Shown here: one piece after another, positions 24,046-35,620 of the stretch
How positions within the stretch are numbered: the stretch's first letter is position 1
Layout: every line of letters begins with the position of its first letter
Origin: Acanthornis magna
Taxonomy: Eukaryota; Chordata; Aves; Passeriformes; Acanthizidae
Reading direction: 5' to 3'
Assembly (NCBI GenBank): GCA_036785705.1
Contig: JAWUZG010000970.1
Location: 757,501 to 821,500, forward strand
Length of the DNA stretch: 64,000 nt
The notes under the pieces: model-generated
Seen by the model: only the letters and a program-made list of their open reading frames with translations
What the model was told of the DNA's origin: nothing
The model's database searches: none
Translations under genes and position numbers: made by a program

Positions 24046-27000
24046 CAAGACTTTTTGAAGACTTCTTTGTGTCCATTACCAGAGTGAGTCTCCAGATCAG
24101 ATGCATCAAAACCTGCCCTTGCCGGGTCCTGCTGTCTACAAGCTTTCTCATTTAGAATCTTGCAGACAGGTACCATGCTTATTTTGCTATCATGTTTTGG
24201 GTCAACACAATCAGACATGACAAGCATGAGGGCATTTGGGGACTACCCTCACTTGATTAGGAAAGCCTCTGAAGGGGACATGAATGAAGGCAGGGATGAG
24301 TATTTCAGAAGAAGAGATCTTTTTAATCTCATATATTTTACCCCCTTTCTCCATCCCTTCTGACTGGAAGAAAGAAAGGACTGGCTCTAACTCAAGAGTA
24401 TTAGGCTGAGGCAGACCACTACAACCAATGGCCCAACCACCAGCACAGTACAGACAACAATATCCACACCCATCCCACACAGGAAATCGCTGTGTCAAAC
24501 CGAAAACTCAAGCTTGTGCTGAGACCTCTTGTATAGGACTGACTCTTACTTTAATGGCATTGTTTATCTTAGAACTACTATTATAGACTGACTTAACATA
24601 AAGCCAGTCTGATAATAAGGCTTAATCGTCCAGGTCACTGATTTAAGCAGGACTTTGGCTATGTGTTGAAAACCTCCAAGTTCCCAGATTGGCTTGTTCC
24701 TTACTCCCCATTTTATTTAGTTTGACATCCTGCCTTCATTATAACTCTCATCACCCATGCATTTTCACGGTAGATATTTGGTTTTGATTATCCAGTGGAT
24801 GATATGGGGCAAACCCCAACATCTGCACCAGCTGGACTGAGGAAATCATTCTGATGACCTTTACTGGTCATGACCCAAATGCCCTGCAGGTTCCACAGAG
24901 CTGCCTGAATTTGCTTCATGGCTCTTTCACGTTGAGCAAGCCCTTCATTTTCAATATCATTGTCATTTGTGCTGTGCAGATAGGCACATCTTTGCTATGT
25001 AATATTTGTGGTCAGCAAAAATTAATAATATAATTATATTTCCTGTCATTGTACTTTCTGCACTGCTCCATGTTCCCTACTTTACAAAGCATGACCTATG
25101 AATTTTCCTGGTTCTGCAGGTGTGGAAATTATTCCTTTAAATGCTGTCCCCTCATGAAAGCAGATCACTTCACTGTATTTATTTCCTTTATAAATATATT
25201 CCTTACTCTGTCATATTAACTCTTGTTCAGTTATTATTCTTTTACATTAGTTTAATATAAATTTTGGTTCCTCCTCACTTACTCTACATCAAGGAGATCA
25301 ATGAAGTACATGACAATTTTATTACATCAGTGTATTCATTTCCTTTACAAAAGTAAATCACTCTAGTAATTCACTGCCCCACAAGAAGATTGTACCTATA
25401 GATCACTGCACTAACTCCCCACATAAATAAAAACCGTGTCATTTTGGTCACTTATACTACGTGTAAAAGTGAATGTATTCTCCTTTATGACATATATGTA
25501 TACAGTATTTTATTCATAACCACTTTGTTCAGGGGCTAATATGGCAGTGCAATGTGTTTATTTCTCCATAGAAATTCAGTGATTCTTTAGAGAGCTGCAG
25601 CTAGCTCCCACAGGACAAGATACGGATGTACACTCTGCAGCTCCTCTTCCTCCTTCCCTGCTTTTGCTTTCCTCTTTCCTCAATTTTTTCTTTTCTTTTT
25701 TGTTTTTTCTCCTTAGCTTTCCCTTGGTGGTTTCCCTGTTGTGTTTGCTTGTTTGGCTTTGCTCACCTCACAGTTTTGCAGAGAATTTAAATGAGGGCTG
25801 AGCATAATAGCTGAAATGGGCATCTGGACCAGGAAAACACCTTTCCTGCAATCTCTAAGCTGCCCCCTCATTTTCATTTCAATTCTCTGTCCTGTTTGAG
25901 CAGGCTCAGTGAGAGCACTCACTGAGGAGTCAGCTGTGCATACTGTGCCATGCTTCACCCCTTGTGAGTCACATCCTTCCCTCTACTGCTCCTCCACGTC
26001 AGTGGATGTGTCTGGTCCTCCACAGCACACAACAAAAAGAGGAGCAGATGAAAGAATATAACTCTGCTTGAAATTTGTCTGTTCTTTTTATACCTTTGCA
26101 TACTTCAAAACTTTCTTAAGCTCAGTCAAGTAGTACAGTCCTAAATAGAGACTTCTGCTATATAGACATGAATCTGTGTTAATACAGATCAATTAAATGC
26201 AGTTCATATCCTATTCCAAAATCATAGTGCATATTAATGTATGTGCTTGACCTATGGAGAGTTGCAAACTATCAGCTGATTCCAAATCAGAATAAGGTGT
26301 TATAAACCCTCAATTAATTCAGCAAGGAAAGAGAAGGGCATTTAATAATTTCAACAAGCTCTAACAGCACAAAAGGAAAAACAGCTATGTAAGGGTTAAA
26401 AGTAAGCAACCAAAGAAAAGCATCAAAATCGAGCAACCAAACAAAATTCGCAGTCCTTACATGCCTCTCAAGGGCTACACACAGTCTGCCCAGGATTTTC
26501 TTTTTATCTTGAGTTTACTACATGCCCCCTTGTGTCTCCTTCCTGCTCTGTGAAAGGTCATATGGCAGCATGATGCCATCTCTACAGTCTCCCTCTTCTC
26601 CAAGTTTAGGTCCAATGATTTCAGTGTGTTTCAGATGCAAATTGTTCTAAATTTTCTGAGATCTGAGAACTAGTACTTATATTTTTTTTATATTTTGGAA
26701 ATTGTCATGGAAAGATCTGTTCCGCTGCAAATTCTTCCAGTGTTTCCATTACAAACACTGAACTATATTTTGGCCAATTGCCACATGAAAATTATGGTCA
26801 CTCATATTGTAAAATTGCTTTAGCTTTGTTTGAACTGCTGTAGCTCAATTCTGAAAATCCTGAAATTCTGAAAATCTTTTTCTTCATTTGCTTTTAGCCC
26901 TTGGCAATCCCTGACAGACTGACGTACCAGGTAGAGGATTAGCATCTTTATTCTCTTTCAGACAAGTATGTTAGGAACTGAGGAAGGGGAATACAATCAC

Positions 27001-27055
27001 AGGAAGACATCGGTCATATCAGTTAAACTTTTATAAGGTTTTGCAACAGTATTAA
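24046..27055. other. Non-coding sequence, no gene recognised
   Basis: Mostly AT-rich unique sequence with a CT-rich tract at about 25640-25740. Minus-strand frames 24211-24498 and 25713-25958 have no recognisable domain. The stretch 24650-24960 is repeat-like in texture, but I could not assign it to a family. Confidence 0.55.
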
Positions 27056-27189
27056 TATAATGCAATGCAAGGCAATGTAATGCAATGTAATGTAATGTAA
27101 TATAGTATTGTATAATATAATTAATATAATATAATATAATATAATATAATATAATATAATATAATATAATATAATGAAATGAAATGAAA
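27056..27189 (+). repeat. Compound pentanucleotide microsatellite
   Basis: A five-base array in nearly constant phase. One TATAA at 27056, then TGCAA/GGCAA/TGTAA variants at 27061-27100, TATAG TATTG at 27101-27110, two TATAA, a four-base TTAA at 27121-27124 that shifts the phase by one, ten perfect TATAA at 27125-27174, and three TGAAA at 27175-27189. The units differ from each other by one or two substitutions, so the array looks like one pentamer tract that diversified and re-expanded. Confidence 0.97.
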
Positions 27190-27460
27190 TGTACTAAATT
27201 ACACTACAGCTAGGAAGCGGTTTTTGTGATTCTTTTACTTTAAAGATTATATGCATATGGAATCAACAGGCAAGATGTGGAAAACCAAAAACATTCCCAT
27301 GCCTTTAGCCTTCTAACAAGGTGATGGGCATAGAAGAGGCTCATAAACAGCACTTGAAACCTCCTGTTTGTTCTGTTTCTATAACTGTTAGAAATTGATT
27401 ATTTTTTAAGTAGCCACTTATGTTGGTGGGTAATGTCTGTCTTCCCCATTCATGCCATGA

Positions 27461-27490
27461 CAAAACAAACAAACAAACAAACAAACAAAA
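27461..27490 (+). repeat. (CAAA)n microsatellite
   Basis: About seven CAAA units, starting with an imperfect CAAAA and ending in CAAAA. Simple slippage repeat. Confidence 0.97.
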
Positions 27491-28259
27491 CTCACCACGA
27501 AAGGTGGTCAGGAGCCCCGGGGTGTTTTTTGTGGTTTTTTTAGCCAAGTGATCTGCCTTGTGCTGTATTTTCCAAGCACCGTTCTATCTAATTCATATAG
27601 ACAACCAGGTATTGTTCCCAGTGCAGTAATAGGTAAAGCAGCTGGGTTGTCCCTATAAACAAGAAGAGAGAGCCCTCGAGTGCAAGGTGTGCAGGAGAAC
27701 CATGCAGGATTCAGAGCCCCCAAAAGCCACGGCACCCCCAACCTCAAGTCCACATGCAGTGTGAAAGGGAGCACAGAGAGAAAGGCAGAGAATGAAAAAA
27801 TAAGGTCCCTGTGGCTTTGTCTGGAGAGGGAGTTAAAAAAGCAAACAGAAACCAACAACCTACAAAAGACAAACATTCTACTAAAAAACTACAAGGCAAG
27901 TTCAAGCATTGGGGCCCTCACAGTAGGAAACTGGTCACATGGGTAACATCATGAAATTTTACTGCAAAATATCCTTTTTTTTTTCTTATTTGAAAAGACA
28001 AATTATTAGCATTTTTAAACAATTTCAATATGTTTAATGGCTGAAAGTTAAGCTCAAACTGTTCCGCTTACTGAATAAAGTGCTAGGTCTGTAAACAGGA
28101 ATCTTAAGTTACCCCAAGAGTACACTCATTTTAAATTTTACTTGAAAGCGGGATGTACGTTTATTACAATTTCAAACAAAATGCTAATGCCATTAAACAA
28201 ATGAGGTTTAGGCAAATTAACTGCATTTTAATATTCTGAAAGCCTATGATATAGGACAT
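27491..28259. other. Non-coding, GC-richer patch with chance frames
   Basis: A GC-richer block at about 27650-27850 lies within open frames on both strands (minus 122 codons at 27508-27876, plus 88 codons at 27680-27946). Neither translation shows a family I recognise. It may be an old unassigned repeat. From 27950 the sequence returns to AT-rich. Confidence 0.5.
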
Positions 28260-28510
28260 TGTGTTACGAAACATTGGCTAGAAGTATCAGTTGCAAGTGG
28301 GATTTTCATTGCTGTGAATCTCAGGAGAATATTTGTAATTAGTATCATTTGCCTAATACTTCAGGTTAATTAGAATATTTAATTGAATAGCTGTAATCTT
28401 CAGAGATGACTATATTATGATCAAATTAGTACCATCACAGCACACGCTGATCACTGCTGCAGCCTGCCTCACTTCTGCTAGCTATTCAGCCCTCTGGAGC
28501 GTTCAGCAAC
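28260..28510. promoter_or_regulatory. Candidate conserved non-coding element
   Basis: Contains closely spaced TAAT/ATTA/AATTAG cores between about 28335 and 28430, followed by a GC-balanced stretch with GATCACTGCTGCAGCC at about 28449-28464. The texture resembles vertebrate conserved developmental enhancers. No open frame explains it. This is pattern-based inference without any alignment. Confidence 0.25.
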
Positions 28511-30841
28511 ATAAGAAAAAATCTGTTTCTTACACTTTTGAATTTTAATGATCCATTTGAACTCTGCCATCAACATTTAATTATTCTAGAAAAAAAAAAG
28601 TCCCAACCATGGCTCCCATATGGCATGTTGGCAAATACACTTGCCCACATTGGAGTCTGCACCTCTCCAGCAGCTCAGTGAAGAGATTTAGCCTTTTTTT
28701 TTTGAAAGCAAGAAGGCCTTTTTTAATAGTGTTTGCAAATACAGACCATATGAAGCTTCACAGAAAAGGTTACTAGGATACTATTGAAACACTATTAGGA
28801 ACAGATGAATTGATTTTTAGAATGTTACAATGGATTTAATCCTGTAATGTCTACTACTGGACTTTTGTATTGTGTCCAAAAGGTTTGAAGGAGTCAGGTG
28901 CCTCTGTAACTAAACCTTGTTAGCTAGAAATGCAATTAATTTTGGGGGAAGAAGGGAAAAGGAGGAGAGGTAGAATGGATGGAGTGTGCATAGTAAAGTC
29001 TTTGCAGCCAAATCACAGATGCCGAGTTCCTGACCTAACCAGTTGCTGTTGTTTCATTTTCTATAAATACATATATTCAGCAGCTGCAGATATTCTTGGG
29101 GTTAAACATTCACTGCTGTGGAAGCACCAGGGTCAAAATCCTGTTACAACACTAAACTAGCTGGATCTCCCCACCAATTCTTCTCTTGTCGCATAAGGGT
29201 ATCACAAAAAATGTCAAGAGAGTAAGCTGGGCATACTACAAAGGATGTTGTTTACACAGAGGGGTCCCAGGGCTCAGAAAAGCTTTCCTTCTTCTCCGCC
29301 CTTCACCAAGCTGCTTCAGGATATGGAGCTTAAGAGGTCAGTTCTCTACAATTCTGTACAACAATGATGTAAAAACTGATAATGGCTTTAAAATTCAGAA
29401 TGCCCTTTTGAAACTGATGCTATGCTGCAAATTTCTCCACAATTAATTGTTATTATCTCAGGGGGAAGGGGCAGTGGGGGTGAGATCAGTTTTAAGGGAA
29501 ATGCTCTTACCTGCTGCCTGAAAATGAAGAAGAGAAATATTTCCATTTGACAGAAACATATTGTTACACTGTACTCAGTGTGGATGTACGCTGTGCTATG
29601 TAAAGCTGACACTCAGGGCTCAAATCTCAAGGGTTGCTATCCTACAGAAAGCAGTGAACCAACAAAATCTCCACCATTTTTTGTGGCACCACCTCACCTG
29701 TTGACACATTGGTGCTTAAAATCTCACAAATGTTTCAGGAAAATGGGTTGTACACAAGGCAGTGAAAATAAATCCTGCACAGAAAGTTTCTCATTTTCAG
29801 TAGGTAGGTAAAGAAAGTTAGTAAAATCACTTCTATTCAAAATAAAGTAGAAACAATTTTCAAAAAGGCTTTTTGAAAAAATTCTCCATTCTGGTAAGAA
29901 TCTCTGCTCTGAAAATTTTAATGGTTTTGTTTTTCTACATTATAAGCATCATATTTTATTTGTGCAGCTATAACTATTTTACGCTTACAAATAATGACCT
30001 ATAAATATTATGGACTTAAAAATAGTAATTCAGAAACGGAAAAATTCTAAGAAATGTAAAAATGTTCAGCCTCATTATGAAAATCATTTACATTTATCTC
30101 ATACTTACTCTGAAAATTTACCTGGTTTCAAGTTTATTGTGAGATAAAAAATCCTTGAATCATGATAAGTTTAGCGTTCGATTTAAAATGTGTCTCTCAC
30201 CTTTGGTGTCAAATACATGTTTCATTCATACTCAGTGAAATCAATTGCATCTAAAAAGGTAGTCCGTTCACATCACAGACATTAAAATTAAAATTATAAA
30301 AGCTAAAAACCTATGTTTAAAAATCAATGCTAATATTTTTCTCAATTCTTATTTTTGATCTTTATAACCTAAACAGGAAAATATTTTTAATTTTCAGAAA
30401 AGAAATGCCTTTCTGTTTGAACTAAGTTTTTCTTCTAATATATAATAACAATAGTATTCATCAGTACTCAGCAATAATATAGCCTTTCTCAAAATTAAAA
30501 TACATTAAAATGGGGCAAAGAGAGAAATAATAATCCTAGGAAGAATGCTCTCTTATCTAGTCTTTTCATCCACCTCCCAAATGATGATTTAATACCCGTT
30601 CTTAATATGTAGTTTAAAAAGCACCTTGAGAATTCACTTTAATGGCTAGTGTACTGCATAATTGTGGGCTTCCTTGTAAGAAAGCTTGCAAAATTGCTGA
30701 TTATAGAAAGATATGAAGAGTGCTAAAAGTACTCAGACTTATATATTGTGCTGCCATGAAATTGGTCATAGAAACCTCCTCACAAAACCTGCTTTAATCT
30801 TCTGGATCTAATGATGCATTCTATTTTTTTCTTTTTCCTTT
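28511..30841. other. Non-coding sequence, no gene recognised
   Basis: AT-rich unique sequence with short A and T runs (for example at about 28590 and 28690). Open frames are under 90 codons and featureless. No repeat family is recognised. Confidence 0.6.
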
Positions 30842-30845
30842 AAAA

Positions 30846-30876
<31 letters not shown>
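30842..30876 (+). repeat. A13 followed by (TA)11
   Basis: Thirteen A at 30842-30854, then eleven TA units to 30876. Simple repeat, likely polymorphic. Confidence 0.96.
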
Positions 30877-33720
30877 CTTCTGTATTTTGGAAACATCTGC
30901 CAGAAGCAGCTATGAGCAATCACTAATCTTGAACAGCAGCATTGTGATGTAGTTTCCTTCATAGAGGTGCTCCCTGAGCATGAAAAACTCCTTTAGAATT
31001 AAAAAATCTGCTCCACTAATTGTGGAACAAATTTTCAACAGCTCTCTTTGAGAATCCCAGCTCAAAGTATTCTCCCATCTATTAAACAGATGGCAGATAA
31101 GATTGTAAACATATTTGCTTCATATTGAATAGATAGTTTCTGGCATAATACTAATTAACAAATTAAATGACTGACTTTCTGCATCACATTAGAGTTAAAA
31201 CCACTTTGTAAGTTTGTCTTTGGTAGTTATTTACTTTGACAATAGCGTGCAGTGAGAAACTGTTAAATGTTTTCTTAGCAACATTATGCATTGAGTAGTT
31301 TTCTTTTTTAAAACTCTATATTTTATTATAATTCATTTGACTTTCATTACAGTCACTCATTACAAAATGTATGTGCATTTAATCCATTTCCAAGGGCTGC
31401 ATATTTTTCCAATCCCATTCTGTATCACAATGATAATGTCTTTGGTCTATGCAAGTATGCATGAAATTTAGACATTGTCTTTACTCATTTTCTGATAGTT
31501 TGCCATGGACTGTTCTGAAAGGAGGAAAGCTAACAAAATGCTAACAGTGGCAGATAAGAATATGGAGACGGTTTCATTTTCCTTTAAGGAATTTGCATTT
31601 GACTATCTGTTTTATTATAAGTACAAATAGGATCATCTCTGCGATGATGGCACACTAGGCTACAAAGTGAGATTAGTTCATATCTTCTTTGCTCTTTTCA
31701 TTAATTTGTGTACAGGGCTGGTCACACCAAAGATTCTAATTCCAAATTTCTTTTGTACTAGACTACCATCAAAACAGAGAAAGCAACTGCAACTGCATTT
31801 CCCTCTTTGGTTTTGGAAATATTAGCATGAAGAAAAATAGTTTACTTTCCAAACCTAACTTGTCATCTGTAGTTGAAAAATGTAAGTATAGACAAAATGG
31901 TTGCAGAACTCATAAAAGAATGGCAAATTTAAAACTTTCTTTCAGATGAATCTGCTCATGTCTCTGTCTTCAAACAGAACAAACCAAATACCTGAAACAA
32001 AATATAGCCTTTTGAACTTTGAAACTCACAATAAAATTTCTTCAAAAACACAGCTGTAAATGCTGAAACAGGTCAAATTCATTTAATTTCCTTTAGAGAT
32101 ATAATAAAAGTAAACAGTTTTATGAATAAGGTGATTAATTCATACATGTTACAGCTGATGCCCAATGTTATTCAAAGATTAAAATCCCCCATAGAAGGAA
32201 AAGATGATAGACACCTTGTCCCCTTGCTCTCCCTCCTCTCTTCATTGGCTATACTGCTAGCAATAGGAAAAAAAAGCAGATTTTTTTTTTTCTCAAATAA
32301 CCATCGTATGTTGATAGTGGTGTTGAAATGTATTCATTCTTCAAATCCAAAACTTCTTTCTGCAAAGTCTTGATATCATTAAAAAAAAAAATAAAAATTA
32401 AGCAAACAAATATATACATATATTATTTTGAGGAGGATGGTTTTGAAATTTTTAGTATTGTTTCCTTCTCTCATTTTTGAAAATATAAACTAATGATTTT
32501 GACATGTAAATTCCATTAAAATATACCTGAAAATGGCCAAAATTAAAGTGAAACCTTTGAAAATTGTTGGAAAAAATAATTAAGTTGGCTATTAACTGAA
32601 GCAGATTTTTTTCTCATTATCTATTTTTGAGATTCAACTTCTTATCCAGTGTGGGCATGACAAAGCACAGAAATCTGAGAAAGTCTCAGACATCAGAAGA
32701 CCATTTTCTCTCTCATGGTGGTCATTAGTTATATTGGCAATGGCATTTCATATTCCATGTTAATATTTCACATTATTTCACACTGTGTTTAGTAATCCAG
32801 ATGTTCTAAGTACATTGTGATGAATTTTAAGGTTTAGAATTATCTTTATTCTCTCCTCTGCCATGCTAGGAAAAATTGAAAGCTGAAATTTCTTGAAAAT
32901 GTATGATTTTAGCCAAACATCTTCCAGTTAAACCCCTAGCTATGCTTTTAATTATCAGATATATGCTCCCAGGAATAAGTACGAATTTATTACCTGAAGC
33001 TACAGTCCAGATTTTGCTTTTGGTGGGCTTGAACAAGATGCTGCACTTCATCCTATATGACCTTCCTACTGGAAAAGAAATCAAGTACAAGCATATTTCT
33101 CCTGTAGTTTAGGACATAGTATTGCACTGGTTTATCCCCTAAATAAATAGAGCTTTTCTGAAAAATTAGGAAGCAGTGAAGTTCAGCTCCCTTACATATT
33201 TCTTTTCCTGGATGAAATCAGGAAAAAATCTTCTAATCTGCCTACAGTAAAAATTCATAGACATTTGAAAGTTCAATAATTGTGAGGTGGTCTCCCTATA
33301 ACAGTGACACTGCATATGTAGTGTGGCACCATGTCTGAAATCCCAGAGGCATTTTCCCTCTGTTAGGATAGCACTCAGGTTGTATTAAGCTGCAATCTTC
33401 TTATATAGGGCTACTTCACTCTGGTACTGATGTGAATCAGTGTAACTATATTTCTTCCAGTTCTGGAGCTGTACTGGATGCAGCTCATCACTACCTGTTC
33501 TCCAGGCAGGTAGGTTGATGTAAAATGTAGTCTACTTTAGGAACTAAAAACATAAACTGGTTTGAAAATGGTATTTTTTAATTTAGAGTGCTTTAAACGC
33601 TCACATGCAACATGTTGAGATTCATCAAATGTCTACCTCAGCTCAGAATTAAGTGTTCAATGTCTTAACATTTAAGGATGAAAAAAAAAAGTGACATTTT
33701 GATCTTTAAGCATAATTTTT
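30877..33720. other. Non-coding sequence, no gene recognised
   Basis: AT-rich unique sequence. Short T and A runs occur near 32280 and 32380. Open frames at 32122-32373 and 32866-33112 are small and featureless. No exon or interspersed repeat is recognised before the CR1 starting at 33721. Confidence 0.6.
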
Positions 33721-34250
33721 GTGAGGTCTCACCTGAAGCACTGTATCCAGTTCTCGGCTCCTGAGTACAAGAGAGACATGGAGCTCCTGCAGTGAGTCCA
33801 TCAGAGGGCTATGAAGACAATTAAGGGATTGGAGCATCTCTTTTAGGCTTAGAGGCTGAGGGAGCTGGGTCTGTTCAGCCTTGAGAAGAGATGACTGAGA
33901 GGGGAGCTCATCAATGTCTGTTAAGTATCTGAAGGGGGGGGCAGGGGGAGTGCCAAGAGGATGGATCCAGGCTCTTTCCGGTGGTGTCAAGCAATAGGAC
34001 AAGAGGCAAAAGGCAGATACTGATGCAAGTAGTTCCTCCCAAACATGAGGAAGAACTTTATTGTGTGAGAGACCAAGCACTGGGACAGGCTGCCCAGGGA
34101 GGTTGCGGCGTCTCCGTTACTGGACATCATCGAAAGTTGTCTGGACTTACCTGAGTAATGTGCTCTAGAGGATCCTGCCTGAGCAGGAGGATTGGTCTAG
34201 ATAACCTGCAGTGGTCCCTTGAACCTTATCCATTCTGTGATGTGATTCCA
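33721..34250 (+). mobile_element. CR1 LINE 3' fragment, sense
   Basis: Sense-strand, 5'-truncated CR1. It begins with a GTGAGGTCTCACCTGAAGCA-type segment, the nucleotide counterpart of the conserved VRPHLEYC region near the ORF2 C-terminus. It passes through the GAGGCTGAGGGAGCTGGG segment (about 33850-33867) and CTGCCCAGGGAGGTTG (34090-34105), and ends near 34248 in a CATTCTGTGATGTGATT tail. The ATTCTGTG tail and divergence suggest a different, older CR1 subfamily than the 3.9-5.2 kb copies. The minus-strand 124-codon frame at 33706-34080 is a shadow. Confidence 0.88.
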
Positions 34251-34261
34251 CAGCTTAGACT

Positions 34262-35620
34262 GAGAACCTGAGCTACTCCATCTCTGAAGGCATTTGGTCC
34301 TCCCTCCTGCTCAAAGTAGCGCTAACTTCCAAGTTGTATCTTATTTGCCATGGCCCCATATAATACAATTTTAAATATCTTTAATGTGATTCTTTCACAA
34401 CTTCCTTGGCCACCCTATGCCACCGTCCAACACCTTTCAGAGTGTAACATTTTTTCCTTGTGTCTAAATGGAATTTCCCTTGCTACAATTCCTTTGAGTT
34501 GCTGACTATACTTTTGATAATGCATCCCAGAAAGCTATGGGTCTCTCCCCTGTCTTGAGAAAAGAAAGCATGTTCAATTTGCTGCTCAGGACCTGAGAGG
34601 TCTGCAAAGCTCTCTTCTGGCCAGCCTACGCCCAGCATGTGGTGTTCCCTAGACAGAGTCTGGCTCAGGTGCAGGAATTTCTTCTTTTTGATCTCAATTA
34701 AGTTCACTTAGCTCCATTCTTCCTTCTTGTCACAGTCTGTCTTGAAAACAGTCCTGTCCTCCAGGACTACTTCCCTTGATCTGAAACCTTTTATGCAGTT
34801 TCTGAGGGTGCATTCTGTCCTGTTGACCATGTCACAGGTGAAGACATTAAGCAACATCAGTGCCAGTACTGATGCCTGAAGAGCATCACTATTACCCAGA
34901 CAACAATTATACTGTGAATTATTGGTAAATACCTTTTGATCCTGATGGCTGAGCCAGTTTTCCATCACATTCCCAGTTCAGCTAGAAGGACACTGTGTCA
35001 AAAGCCTAGTTAAATTCAAGATAAACAACCACTGCCTTCCTCTCCCTATCCATAGATTGGATCAAAGAAGACAACCAGGTTGGTCAAGTGTTATTTGTCC
35101 ATGCTAATAAATGCCAACTGTTCCTAGTTCCTTTTCTTTCAAGTGCCTGAATACAGCTCTCATGAGGGTTTCCTCTGCAGTCTTTCCAGGACTAAGACTT
35201 TATGGCCTGCCATTCCCTGGTTTTGCCTTTCTGCCTTAAAGGTGGATATAATATTTGTCTTACTTAAAGCCACCACCTCTCTGCAAAGATGGAGAATGAC
35301 TTTAAAAAGACATTGGGAGGCTGCCTCAGCACTGGTGGATGCATCTCATCCAGCCCTATGGATATGTCCAGTTCACAGAGTAGTCCCAAACTTGGTCATC
35401 CTCTACTGCAGATTGTAGTTCTTTCTCTTGAACTCTGCCACAAGAGATGTTGGGGGGCCTAAAAGCAGATGTTCCACCCCCAGGCACAGAGGAACGCTCA
35501 GGTTTTTCTATGTGACTCCACATTCTTTAGTGGGCCAAAATTTTCTTTAATCTCCTGATGTATCTAAAGAAGCTTGTATCATTTCCGGTTCCAGCTGCAA
35601 TCAGGGTAAGGCCATCCAAA
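34262..35620 (-). mobile_element. Old CR1 LINE copy, antisense, tail-to-tail
   Basis: Antisense CR1, strongly diverged. From the left it has the inverted 3' end (CCTGCTCAAAGTAGCGCTAAC at about 34311-34331), the inverted 3' UTR with TTTTTTCCTTGTGTCTAA at about 34450-34467, and then the inverted RT region with recognisable pieces. These include GACATTAAGCAACATCAGTG (34842-34861), the segment after AGACAACCAGGTTGGTCAAG (35070-35089), and CATCTCATCCAGCCCTATGG at about 35341-35360. The match becomes faint after about 35560, so the right edge is approximate. Every frame is broken. Its 3' end lies about 12 bases from the 3' end of the preceding sense CR1. Confidence 0.82.

Noticed and set aside
24650..24960. 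Possible unassigned old LTR or LINE segment
   Set aside because: Repeat-like texture only. I could not match it to any family or find terminal features.
33706..34080. 124-codon minus-strand frame
   Set aside because: Antisense shadow of the sense CR1 at 33721-34250.
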